Shown here: positions 7,914-15,065 of the stretch, piece after piece
How positions within the stretch are numbered: the first letter of the stretch is position 1
How the letters are laid out: every line of letters starts with the position of its first letter
Assembly (NCBI GenBank): GCA_016212695.1
Contig: JACREX010000238.1
Span: 1 to 48,469 of the forward strand
DNA length: 48,469 nt
Source of the DNA: Bacteroidia bacterium
GTDB taxonomy: Bacteria; Bacteroidota; Bacteroidia; Bacteroidales; GWF2-35-48
Direction: 5' to 3'
Notes under the pieces: model-generated
Seen by the model: the letters and a program-made list of their open reading frames with translations, nothing else
What the model was told of the DNA's origin: nothing
Databases searched by the model: none
Program-made: the position numbers and the translations under genes

Positions 7914-10900
7914 ATGATCAACCTAAGACTATACGTTGCATGTTTTCTGCTTCTGCTGTTTATTCCTTTACTTTCTTTCTGCAAAGATATTTCCAAAACC
8001 GACAGTCTTGAAACCCTTTTGAAAAATGCAAAGGATAACGCTGCTAAAATACCTGTTCTTTTGCAGCTTGCTGAAGAATATGCTGCATCAAACAAAAATA
8101 AAAGCATTGACTTATCAAATGAAGCATGGAACTTGTCAAAGAAAATAAATGATAAAAAAAATGAAGCATGCGCGCTGAACCAGATATCTAAATCCTATTT
8201 GAATTCCGATCCCGATAAAAGTTTTGATTTCTCAAAACAGGCTTTCGGGATTGCAAAAAAATCCAATAACCGGAAAGAACAGGCGGAGGCATTAAAAAAC
8301 ATGGGCGGTTTTTATTTTAAAAAAAATAAGTATGATGCTGCGATTGATCATTACAAAAAAGCATTAACCCTTAAAGAGAGCCTTAAGGATTATAAGGGCT
8401 GCGGCGATCTGCTGTATAATATCGGTTATATGTATTACAGGATGGGGATTAACCATGAAGCCATCAGTTATTATATCAAAGCGCTCGATATCTATGTAAA
8501 AATTGATGAAAAGAAAGAAGTGGCCGGGATGCAGGTAAAAATCGGAAATATCTACTTTAATAAAGGGGATTATGAAACGGCTGTGAACTATTATAAAAGT
8601 TCTTTGAAAATTTCTGAAGATTTGAAAGACACCCTGCGTTTGGGTAACTCCTACCAGATGATCGGCGCTGTTTTTCACGAATGGGGAAGATACCCGGATG
8701 CCATAAAAAATTATAATACGTCGTTAAAGTACTTTGAGAAACTCAGGCATAAACAGGGTATTGCAAACAATTACATCAATATTGGCCTGGTATATCAGAG
8801 CATGAATAAAAGTATAGAATTAACCAAAACCCCGAATAAAGAAAAAGAAAAAGACAAGATATGGAAATACAATAACGACAAGGCGCTGGAGTATTTCAGC
8901 AATGCAAATAAGTTAATGAAAGAACTGAAAGACGACCGCGGGATAATGAACACATTGAACAGTATCGGCCAGGCTTACCATGATGCCGCCGAATATAAAA
9001 AAGCGATAGCCTATTATGATACGGCTCTGACCAGCGCAAGAGAGGCGGCAGATAAAGAATATATCCAGGATTTATCGAAACGTATCGGTTATTCCTATTT
9101 CAAACTTAAAAAATATGAAATGGCGGAGAAATATTACCGTGAAGCGTTAAGTAAAGCCGAAGAATTAGACAGTAAAACAAATATCTCGGAAATCTATTAC
9201 AAACTCGGGCTTTTATATACTGAAAAGGGTAATTATGAAAATGCCATTAAGAACCTTAACCAAAGCCTTGACATCTTAAAAAAAGTAAAGCAAAAAGAAA
9301 TTATCCGCGACGTGTATCTTGCTTTTTCCGATGCTTATGAAAAAACGGGCAATAACAAAGTGGCATTGGAATATTATAAACGGTATGTTGATCTGAAAGA
9401 TTCCATGCTCAATGAACAAACCCTGGACCTCATCACAAATGTTGAAACCAAGTATCAAACAGAAAAGAAAGAGCAGGCCATTGTTCTGTTAAATAAAGAC
9501 AAGGCGCTGCAGGATACGCAGATCAGGCAGCAACGGCTTATTCTCTGGGTGTTTGTTGCCGGGTTCGTAATCATCATTGTTTTTTCTGTTCTTCTTTACC
9601 GGCAATTCAACGAAAAGAAAAAGGCAAACGAGATATTGAAAGAGCAACAGGAAGAAATCTTAACAAAAAATGAAGAACTTCAGCAACAAAAAGAAGAGAT
9701 ACAGGCACAGGCCGAATTACTGGAAGAAACCAATAAGGAACTCGAAAAACTTTCTGTTGTGGCAAGCAAAACCGATAATGCGGTTATCATAGCAGATCAG
9801 GATGGCGTGATCGAATGGATCAACGACGGATTTATCCGTCTGTTCGGATATACGCTTGACGAATTTAAAGCCGTAAAAAGCGATAAACTGATGGAAGTAA
9901 GTTCTAATTTGAATTTTAAAGAAGACCTGCAAAAAAGCATCAGGGAACAAAAATCGGTTATGTATACTTCCCATGCTTATACAAAGAACGGAGATGAAAT
10001 CTGGTTACAGACCACCCTCACCCCGATATTTGATCATGCAGGAGCCCTGATTAAAATTATCGCTATTGATTCTGATATCACCAAAATAAAACTCGCAGAG
10101 CAGGAAGTGGAAAAGCAACGGGATATCGCCCTTAAACAGCGCGATCTTATTACAGAACAGAAAAATGAGATTACGGACAGTATCAATTATGCCAAACAAA
10201 TCCAGTCTGCCGTGCTGCCCACAGTTGAATCCATAGCCCACGGGATCGAAGATTTCTTTATTCTCTTTAAACCCCGCGATATTGTGAGCGGCGATTTTTA
10301 CTGGGCTACGGTAAAAGAAAACAAACTCATAGTCGCCGCTGTGGACTGCACAGGCCACGGCGTACCCGGTGCTTTCATGAGCATGCTGGGGATTGCTTTC
10401 CTGAACGAAATCGTAAACAAACTATATGAGTCACGGCAGAATGTTGTAAAAGCAAGCGAAATACTCGATCTGCTCAGAGACCGGGTTATCACATCCCTGC
10501 ATCAGACAGGCAAACTGGGCGAAGCTCAGGATGGAATGGATGTGGCTTTGTGCATCATTGATCATGATAAAAAAGAGTTGCAGTATGCAGGGGCGAATAA
10601 TCCGCTTTATATAGTAAGCAGTCAGCAGGAAACAGGAGGCAGTGAAATGTCCAAACTGCCGACTGCCGCTGCCAACTTCACACTGAGCAAGGTCGAAGTG
10701 TGCCAACTGTTAGAACTCAAACCCGACAAAATGCCGATTGGTATTCATAACCGGATGGGCTCGTTCACCAATCATTATTTTTCATTGCACAAAGGAGATG
10801 CCATCTACATTTTTTCTGACGGATATGCGGATCAGTTTGGCGGAGAAAAAGCAATGAAATTCAAGTATAAACAACTGCAGGAATTGCTTCTCAATGTTCA

Positions 10901-11009
10901 GCATCATACCATGAACATGCAGAAAGAGATACTTGAACAACGGTTTGAAGAATGGAAAGGGGAACTCGATCAAATTGATGATGTGGTAATAATCGGACTA
11001 AAAATCTAA
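7914..11009 (+). CDS. TPR - PAS - SpoIIE (PP2C-type) serine/threonine phosphatase
   Basis: This is 1031 residues. Residues 1-23 are a signal peptide. Residues 35-515 form a long array of TPR repeats (for example YDAAIDHYKKALTLKESL and ALEYYKRYVDLKDSM). A membrane segment is at about 541-563 (LWVFVAGFVIIIVFSVLLY), and a Gln/Glu-rich coiled coil at 567-612. A PAS domain is at about 614-735 (VIIADQDGVIEWINDGFIRLFGYT). The C-terminal PP2C/SpoIIE domain is at about 765-1031 with FKPRDIVSGDFYWA, AVDCTGHGVPGAFMSM, DGMDVALCIID and IYIFSDGYADQFGG, whose acidic residues are the expected metal ligands. The TPR part is periplasmic and the phosphatase cytoplasmic. The usual substrate is an anti-sigma-factor antagonist, but no such partner is nearby, so its pathway is open. 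It probably forms one unit with the next gene, 19 bases downstream. Confidence 0.9.
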   Translation: MINLRLYVACFLLLLFIPLLSFCKDISKTDSLETLLKNAKDNAAKIPVLLQLAEEYAASNKNKSIDLSNEAWNLSKKINDKKNEACALNQISKSYLNSDPDKSFDFSKQAFGIAKKSNNRKEQAEALKNMGGFYFKKNKYDAAIDHYKKALTLKESLKDYKGCGDLLYNIGYMYYRMGINHEAISYYIKALDIYVKIDEKKEVAGMQVKIGNIYFNKGDYETAVNYYKSSLKISEDLKDTLRLGNSYQMIGAVFHEWGRYPDAIKNYNTSLKYFEKLRHKQGIANNYINIGLVYQSMNKSIELTKTPNKEKEKDKIWKYNNDKALEYFSNANKLMKELKDDRGIMNTLNSIGQAYHDAAEYKKAIAYYDTALTSAREAADKEYIQDLSKRIGYSYFKLKKYEMAEKYYREALSKAEELDSKTNISEIYYKLGLLYTEKGNYENAIKNLNQSLDILKKVKQKEIIRDVYLAFSDAYEKTGNNKVALEYYKRYVDLKDSMLNEQTLDLITNVETKYQTEKKEQAIVLLNKDKALQDTQIRQQRLILWVFVAGFVIIIVFSVLLYRQFNEKKKANEILKEQQEEILTKNEELQQQKEEIQAQAELLEETNKELEKLSVVASKTDNAVIIADQDGVIEWINDGFIRLFGYTLDEFKAVKSDKLMEVSSNLNFKEDLQKSIREQKSVMYTSHAYTKNGDEIWLQTTLTPIFDHAGALIKIIAIDSDITKIKLAEQEVEKQRDIALKQRDLITEQKNEITDSINYAKQIQSAVLPTVESIAHGIEDFFILFKPRDIVSGDFYWATVKENKLIVAAVDCTGHGVPGAFMSMLGIAFLNEIVNKLYESRQNVVKASEILDLLRDRVITSLHQTGKLGEAQDGMDVALCIIDHDKKELQYAGANNPLYIVSSQQETGGSEMSKLPTAAANFTLSKVEVCQLLELKPDKMPIGIHNRMGSFTNHYFSLHKGDAIYIFSDGYADQFGGEKAMKFKYKQLQELLLNVQHHTMNMQKEILEQRFEEWKGELDQIDDVVIIGLKI

Positions 11010-11028
11010 ATTTTAAAATATCAAAATC

Positions 11029-11460
11029 ATGAATTTAAAAAGTAACGTATTTATTGCAATGACTGTTTTTTTCTTCGTTTTAAACGGATATTTATTCGCA
11101 CAGAAAAAAGCTGATTTTAAAGATTTATCTACAACCGAAGGAGTAAAACTTTCCTACAAGTGGGCGCCCAATAAAAAATCAAAAACACCGGCGCTTGAAT
11201 TGTGGCTGAAACTCGAAAACACAAACAATTATTGCACGGATGTTACTTTGAACTTTGCCCTTTTTCTCGACCACAAGCAGAAATCAAAAAGCGATGAAAT
11301 CAAAAAATGTATAAAACCACACAAAAAAATTAAAGGAAAGAAAAAGGGGATGTCTTACCTGATTGAAGAAGTGACTATGGATGATGTAAACAGCAACAAA
11401 CTCGAAATTCAGATCACGGAGATGGAAGTACAGAAAGTCGCCAAATGTAAGAAAAAATAG
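11029..11460 (+). CDS. Small secreted protein of unknown function
   Basis: A 143-residue protein with a signal peptide (1-24, ending LFAQ). The mature part contains a predicted beta-rich segment (LELWLKLENTNNYCTDVTLNFALFLDH), then a very lysine-rich stretch around KKCIKPHKKIKGKKKG and further strands. Cys residues at about 68, 98 and 140 could form a disulfide. I do not recognise a family. It starts 19 bases after the SpoIIE gene stop, so co-transcription is likely, and it may be a periplasmic partner of the TPR sensor. That is inference from position only. It ends 3 bases before the convergent DUF4293 gene. Confidence 0.6.
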   Translation: MNLKSNVFIAMTVFFFVLNGYLFAQKKADFKDLSTTEGVKLSYKWAPNKKSKTPALELWLKLENTNNYCTDVTLNFALFLDHKQKSKSDEIKKCIKPHKKIKGKKKGMSYLIEEVTMDDVNSNKLEIQITEMEVQKVAKCKKK

Positions 11461-11463
11461 GAT

Positions 11464-11913
11464 CTACCGGATACGGTCCAGAGACCTCACAAGTTTTTCG
11501 TCTTTCCGGATACCCCGGTAAGCTAATAAAATAAATCCAATCGCCAGAGGGGGAAGAATCAGAGGCCACGAATATTTTATTTCATTAGTTTGAACTGAAA
11601 TAATATGAAAAAATATCAGCGCCATCAATCCCAGCGATAACACCAGGCCGAGAAAACACATCTTCACCTGGAGCGGTCTTTTCTTATAGAGAAAAATGGT
11701 AACAAGGCAGATCGCAGTAAGTATCATATGCAGCGCCAGCAAAGGGATTGTACTGATCCCAAGGTTTGTAACCGGAGCCACGGATCGTATGCCCGACGTG
11801 GTGAATACATAATCCTGGCTGTTAACCCGCAAAGAAGCCAGGGGAGTAAAAAATAAAAGTACAAAAGCCAGCGCTGCCAATAAAAGAAACAGGGTTTGAA
11901 TTCTCTGGATCAT
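11464..11913 (-). CDS. DUF4293 family integral membrane protein
   Basis: A 149-residue protein opening with MIQRIQTLFLLLAAL, the hallmark start of DUF4293 (PF14126), a family largely limited to Bacteroidota. Four membrane segments are visible at about 6-27, 54-76, 84-108 and 117-136, with a basic C-terminal tail (RKDEKLVRSLDRIR) on the cytoplasmic side. The function is unknown. It converges with the preceding gene across a 3-base gap, and its start lies back to back with the radical SAM gene. Confidence 0.85.
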   Translation of the reverse strand: MIQRIQTLFLLLAALAFVLLFFTPLASLRVNSQDYVFTTSGIRSVAPVTNLGISTIPLLALHMILTAICLVTIFLYKKRPLQVKMCFLGLVLSLGLMALIFFHIISVQTNEIKYSWPLILPPLAIGFILLAYRGIRKDEKLVRSLDRIR

Positions 11914-11968
11914 ACGGTATGATTTTTCACAAAACTAATAAAGTCCCATTAACTAACAAAAGAATGTA

Positions 11969-11976
11969 TAATTTTG
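11969..11976 (+). promoter_or_regulatory. -7 promoter box at the start of the radical SAM gene
   Basis: TAATTTTG matches TAnnTTTG and ends 3 bases before the ATG at 11980. A start site 5-7 bases downstream would make the mRNA leaderless or nearly so. Confidence 0.4.
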
Positions 11977-11979
11977 CCG

Positions 11980-14526
11980 ATGCGAAATTTTAAAGCAATC
12001 GGCAATCTTTTGAACAGCGGAAATTCCTATATAAACTGGTATAAAGAGAACTCGCATCGTTTAACCTGTGAGGGGCTCTGGTTACGGGGCGACGAACTGA
12101 ATACGCTCCCGGCAGAAGAATTTGAAAAAAGAAATTTTCGCGTTCTTTTTGTAAGGCTTTCCACCTATCACGACACATCCGGTTCTTTTGCGCACCGTTT
12201 GCTTTACCAGGTTGCAAAAAAAATGGAAGGAATTTTTCCCGACCTGGCCTATCTTCCACCCGGCCAAGACCTGAAATACTTTGAAGCTAACGCGATACCG
12301 TGGATATTGCCTGTAAAAACCAAACGGCATCCTTTGGATTATGATCTTATAGGCCTGTCAAATTCGATTGTACAGGAAATGATCAACATCCCGGTAATGC
12401 TAAAGAAAAGCGGCATTCCCCTGAGTAAAAAAGAACGGATGAACGATTCAAAAATTCCAATTATTATTCTGGGAGGAGCCAATGCAATTAATACTTCATT
12501 GTTTTTTAATAACGATTCTGTAATTGACGGAATTTTTATCGGTGAAGACACTTCGTGCATACGGCAACTGATCGCTATTTGCAGAAATGGAAAACAAAAC
12601 AGGCTACATAAATCTAAAATATTAAAACAACTCGAAGATGTACCGGGATTTTTTCAACCGGATAAAATCTCCGCATATAAAAATCAGGGAAAAATTATAA
12701 CCCGAAACGTTAATCATAAAATAGAACAACTCACAGACGCTCCTGTATTATATTCGGATGAAGCAGGCAGCGGCATTTTGCAGATCAGCGAAGGCTGCCC
12801 TTACTTCTGCAGTTTTTGCAGCGAAAGCTGGAACAGAAAACCGTACATTGAAGAAAACGCAGAAAAATTAATCCGCGAAGCAGGGATTATGAAGGCCTCG
12901 ATGGGACTTGATAATATAGAACTCTACAGTTTTAATTTCAACATACATTCTGATTTTTACAACTTGCTTTGGGAACTGAGTGATAATTTTTCGAGCATAG
13001 GACTCAAAAGCCAGCGCTTCGATACCATTGCCAAATATCCGGAAATTTTAAAATTCTTGCAGGTTGCCGGGAAATCAGGTATCACCTGCGGACTTGAAGG
13101 GATATCTCAACGGATGCGGAAATACCTGCATAAAAATTTAGATGACCCGGCGCTTTTTAAAAGCCTCGGATATCTTTTGCGATCGCACTTCAGGGAGCTG
13201 AAAATTTTTCTTATTGCCACAGGAAAAGAAAAGGAAGAAGATTATCAAGAATTTAAAAATTTATTAAATTACATCAACACGATCCTGAAAGGAGAGAAAC
13301 ACAGGCCGCGAATTATTTTTTCAGTAACCCCGCTGGTGCGTTTTCCTATGACGCCGCTCGAATTTGATGATGCTTTCACGCCGAGTCATTACAAAAAAGT
13401 AATTGATGAAATTTCAAAACAGGTAACAGGGAAGGGGTTTGAAATAAGAAGCGCATCCGATCTGAATGATTATTATATTTCACAAATATTAGTGCGCGCT
13501 GCGGATGAGAAAATATTACCCGCATTGATAAAAGCGATTGAAAAAACAGGGTTTGTTTTTTACCGGGATATCCCCGATAAATTTATCAATGAATTCACCC
13601 GTCAACTGATCGATTCCGGGTTAAATCCTGAGATGCTGATCAAAGGATCCAGCCCTGAAGAACGTTCTTCAAAGCCATGGAGCATCTTCCATTCCGGCGT
13701 TGATGAAAAATATCTTATTGATACATTTAATAAATGCGTTCAATATGACGAATGCGATCCCTGCTTCAGGACGAATACCTGTAACGGCTGCGGCGCCTGC
13801 AAAGACGAACGTCAAAAAAAAATAATCACTCAGTCCGGACAAACCAGATCGTTCGGTTTTTCCGAATTGCATCAGAAAATAGTCGCTAAAAAAAATAATA
13901 CGGTTTCCATTAATTTTCTTTTTGAAACCGGAACATCTGTTCTGGGTGTGCCCAGGAAAATCGCAGGCATTGCCCTTGCCCGCGCCATCATGATGTCGGC
14001 AGATGAACTCGCAGCGCATTACTGCGGATATAAAAATTCTTACCTTGATAAAGAGAATAAAGGCGTATGTATCTATGGCGATGATATCCTGACTCTCTTA
14101 TGGAATAAAAACGGAATTCCTGTATTAAAAGAAAAAACGGATAACCCTGAATTCATTGAAAAAGTAAATTCCATTTTAGGAAACAACTGGGGAAGGCTTC
14201 ATTCAATAATTAATGAAATTCCGGAGAAGACGATTTTTACGATTCAGTCAAAACTTGATTTCAACCCGCGGGAACACCTCAAGCAATTGCATCTCAAATA
14301 TACCTTACGAAAAATATCTATCGGAGAATTTAATTATGAATTCACAAAAGAAAGCCTGAAAAAAAATATCATCCTTTCCATGCGCTACAGCCGTAGTGAA
14401 ACCGGTGACCACAGGGTACGGATAGAAACAGGTTTGAAATTTTCAATAACAGATTTTATAAAAAAAAGTTTTGTTAAATATAAACATCCTGATTCGGTTT
14501 TTATCACTGCGAAATTTGTTATATAG
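11980..14526 (+). CDS. B12-binding-fold radical SAM protein with second cysteine cluster
   Basis: A protein of about 848 residues. A TTG at 11974 is also in frame, but it lies inside a -7 box, so ATG 11980 is preferred. Residue numbers below count from the TTG. Residues about 50-215 look like a B12-binding (Rossmann) domain, with IIILGGANAIN and IDGIFIGEDT. The radical SAM core follows, with EGCPYFCSFC giving the CxxxCxxC cluster ligands C275, C279 and C282. A second Cys-rich segment (C588, C594, C597, C603, C606, C609; DPCFRTNTCNGCGACKD) could hold another Fe-S cluster or zinc. The C-terminal 220 or so residues form a separate domain that I cannot name. Length and order resemble the TIGR03960-plus-DUF2344 proteins, but the motifs do not match well enough to claim it. 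Substrate unknown. Stands alone. Confidence 0.75.
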   Translation: MRNFKAIGNLLNSGNSYINWYKENSHRLTCEGLWLRGDELNTLPAEEFEKRNFRVLFVRLSTYHDTSGSFAHRLLYQVAKKMEGIFPDLAYLPPGQDLKYFEANAIPWILPVKTKRHPLDYDLIGLSNSIVQEMINIPVMLKKSGIPLSKKERMNDSKIPIIILGGANAINTSLFFNNDSVIDGIFIGEDTSCIRQLIAICRNGKQNRLHKSKILKQLEDVPGFFQPDKISAYKNQGKIITRNVNHKIEQLTDAPVLYSDEAGSGILQISEGCPYFCSFCSESWNRKPYIEENAEKLIREAGIMKASMGLDNIELYSFNFNIHSDFYNLLWELSDNFSSIGLKSQRFDTIAKYPEILKFLQVAGKSGITCGLEGISQRMRKYLHKNLDDPALFKSLGYLLRSHFRELKIFLIATGKEKEEDYQEFKNLLNYINTILKGEKHRPRIIFSVTPLVRFPMTPLEFDDAFTPSHYKKVIDEISKQVTGKGFEIRSASDLNDYYISQILVRAADEKILPALIKAIEKTGFVFYRDIPDKFINEFTRQLIDSGLNPEMLIKGSSPEERSSKPWSIFHSGVDEKYLIDTFNKCVQYDECDPCFRTNTCNGCGACKDERQKKIITQSGQTRSFGFSELHQKIVAKKNNTVSINFLFETGTSVLGVPRKIAGIALARAIMMSADELAAHYCGYKNSYLDKENKGVCIYGDDILTLLWNKNGIPVLKEKTDNPEFIEKVNSILGNNWGRLHSIINEIPEKTIFTIQSKLDFNPREHLKQLHLKYTLRKISIGEFNYEFTKESLKKNIILSMRYSRSETGDHRVRIETGLKFSITDFIKKSFVKYKHPDSVFITAKFVI

Positions 14527-14527
14527 A

Positions 14528-14678
14528 TATACTGCAAACGGTTACAAATTTAACTTCTATTCAAGAGACATTGTCAAATTGTTATATTGCTAAATTGTTA
14601 TAAATCAATCATTAATAGTCTATATGATAATTAAAATAACCATTTAACAATGTCAACAATTTAACCATTTAAAGTATA
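14528..14678. repeat. Dispersed intergenic repeat, copy A (uninterrupted)
   Basis: This is bounded by TATACT and AGTATA, which are inverted copies of each other. It begins TATACTGCAAACGGTT and ends CAACAATTTAACCATTT. It contains complementary arms (CTAAATTGTTATAAATC on the left, AACAATGTCAACAATTTAA on the right) that can form a long AT-rich hairpin. A second copy is at 31162-31333. Confidence 0.7.
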
Positions 14679-14795
14679 ATTTGTTATTTCGTTTCTACTA
14701 TTACGGGAGATTTTCTAACATTTCAAACCACTTTGATTTTACCGGCATTTCGCCATGTCCGAAACATGACAATGGTAGTAAAATTATCATAAATA

Positions 14796-14847
14796 ATCTT
14801 TATAAAATCTTTATACTTCTACAATTTATCTTAACCTAATCTTTATA
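14796..14847 (+). promoter_or_regulatory. Phased ATCTTTATA direct repeats, probable KdpE-like operator
   Basis: ATCTTTATA occurs exactly at 14796-14804, 14807-14815 and 14839-14847, with a degenerate copy (ATCTTAACC) at 14828-14836. Starts are spaced 11, 21 and 11, close to whole helical turns. OmpR/KdpE-family regulators bind as dimers to direct repeats about 11 bp apart. The array ends 10 bases before the -7 box, the expected place for an activator touching RNA polymerase. Binding by the regulator at 18187 is inferred. Confidence 0.55.
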
Positions 14848-14857
14848 AACCCCATTA

Positions 14858-14865
14858 TAACTTTG
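14858..14865 (+). promoter_or_regulatory. -7 promoter box of the K+ operon
   Basis: TAACTTTG matches TAnnTTTG, 22 bases upstream of the GTG start at 14888. No clear -33 element is seen, in keeping with activator-dependent expression. Confidence 0.55.
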
Positions 14866-14887
14866 CGTTGACAAAATATATAACAAA

Positions 14888-15064
14888 GTGAACACATTGT
14901 TACTTCAATTCTATTCAATATTTGCATTGTTAAATTCAAATTTCAAAGCCGAAATTAATTATAAGACATGGTTATCTGCATTCATAATAATTGCAGCAAT
15001 TGTAATACTTACTATTTACATCGAAAACGTGAAAAAAAAGAAAGACAACAACAGCAATTCTTAA
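14888..15064 (+). CDS. 58-residue single-span membrane protein upstream of kup
   Basis: A GTG-started frame encodes 58 residues. It has a mildly hydrophobic N-terminus (MNTLLLQFYSIFALL), a polar middle, one strong membrane span at about 31-48 (AFIIIAAIVILTIYI) and a basic tail (ENVKKKKDNNSNS). The stop at 15062-15064 is one base before the kup ATG, which suggests translational coupling. The gene follows a good promoter and operator, so it is likely real. It recalls KdpF, the small hydrophobic subunit encoded at the start of kdp operons, in position and single-span design, but I see no sequence identity that proves kinship. A role as a Kup accessory or regulatory peptide is inference. Confidence 0.6.
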   Translation: MNTLLLQFYSIFALLNSNFKAEINYKTWLSAFIIIAAIVILTIYIENVKKKKDNNSNS

Positions 15065-15065
15065 G

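Larger units (their letters stand above)
14679..14887 (+). promoter_or_regulatory. Regulatory region of the kup-kdpDE-like operon
   Basis: Between the dispersed repeat and the first gene of the K+ operon lies about 210 bp with no open frame of note. It holds a small hairpin (CATGT at 14754-14758 and ACATG at 14764-14768), the phased ATCTTTATA repeats and a -7 box. Confidence 0.5.

Noticed and set aside
14754..14768. CATGT/ACATG hairpin considered as a riboswitch upstream of kup
   Set aside because: It lies upstream of the likely promoter, so it would not be in the transcript, and the stem is only 5 bp.
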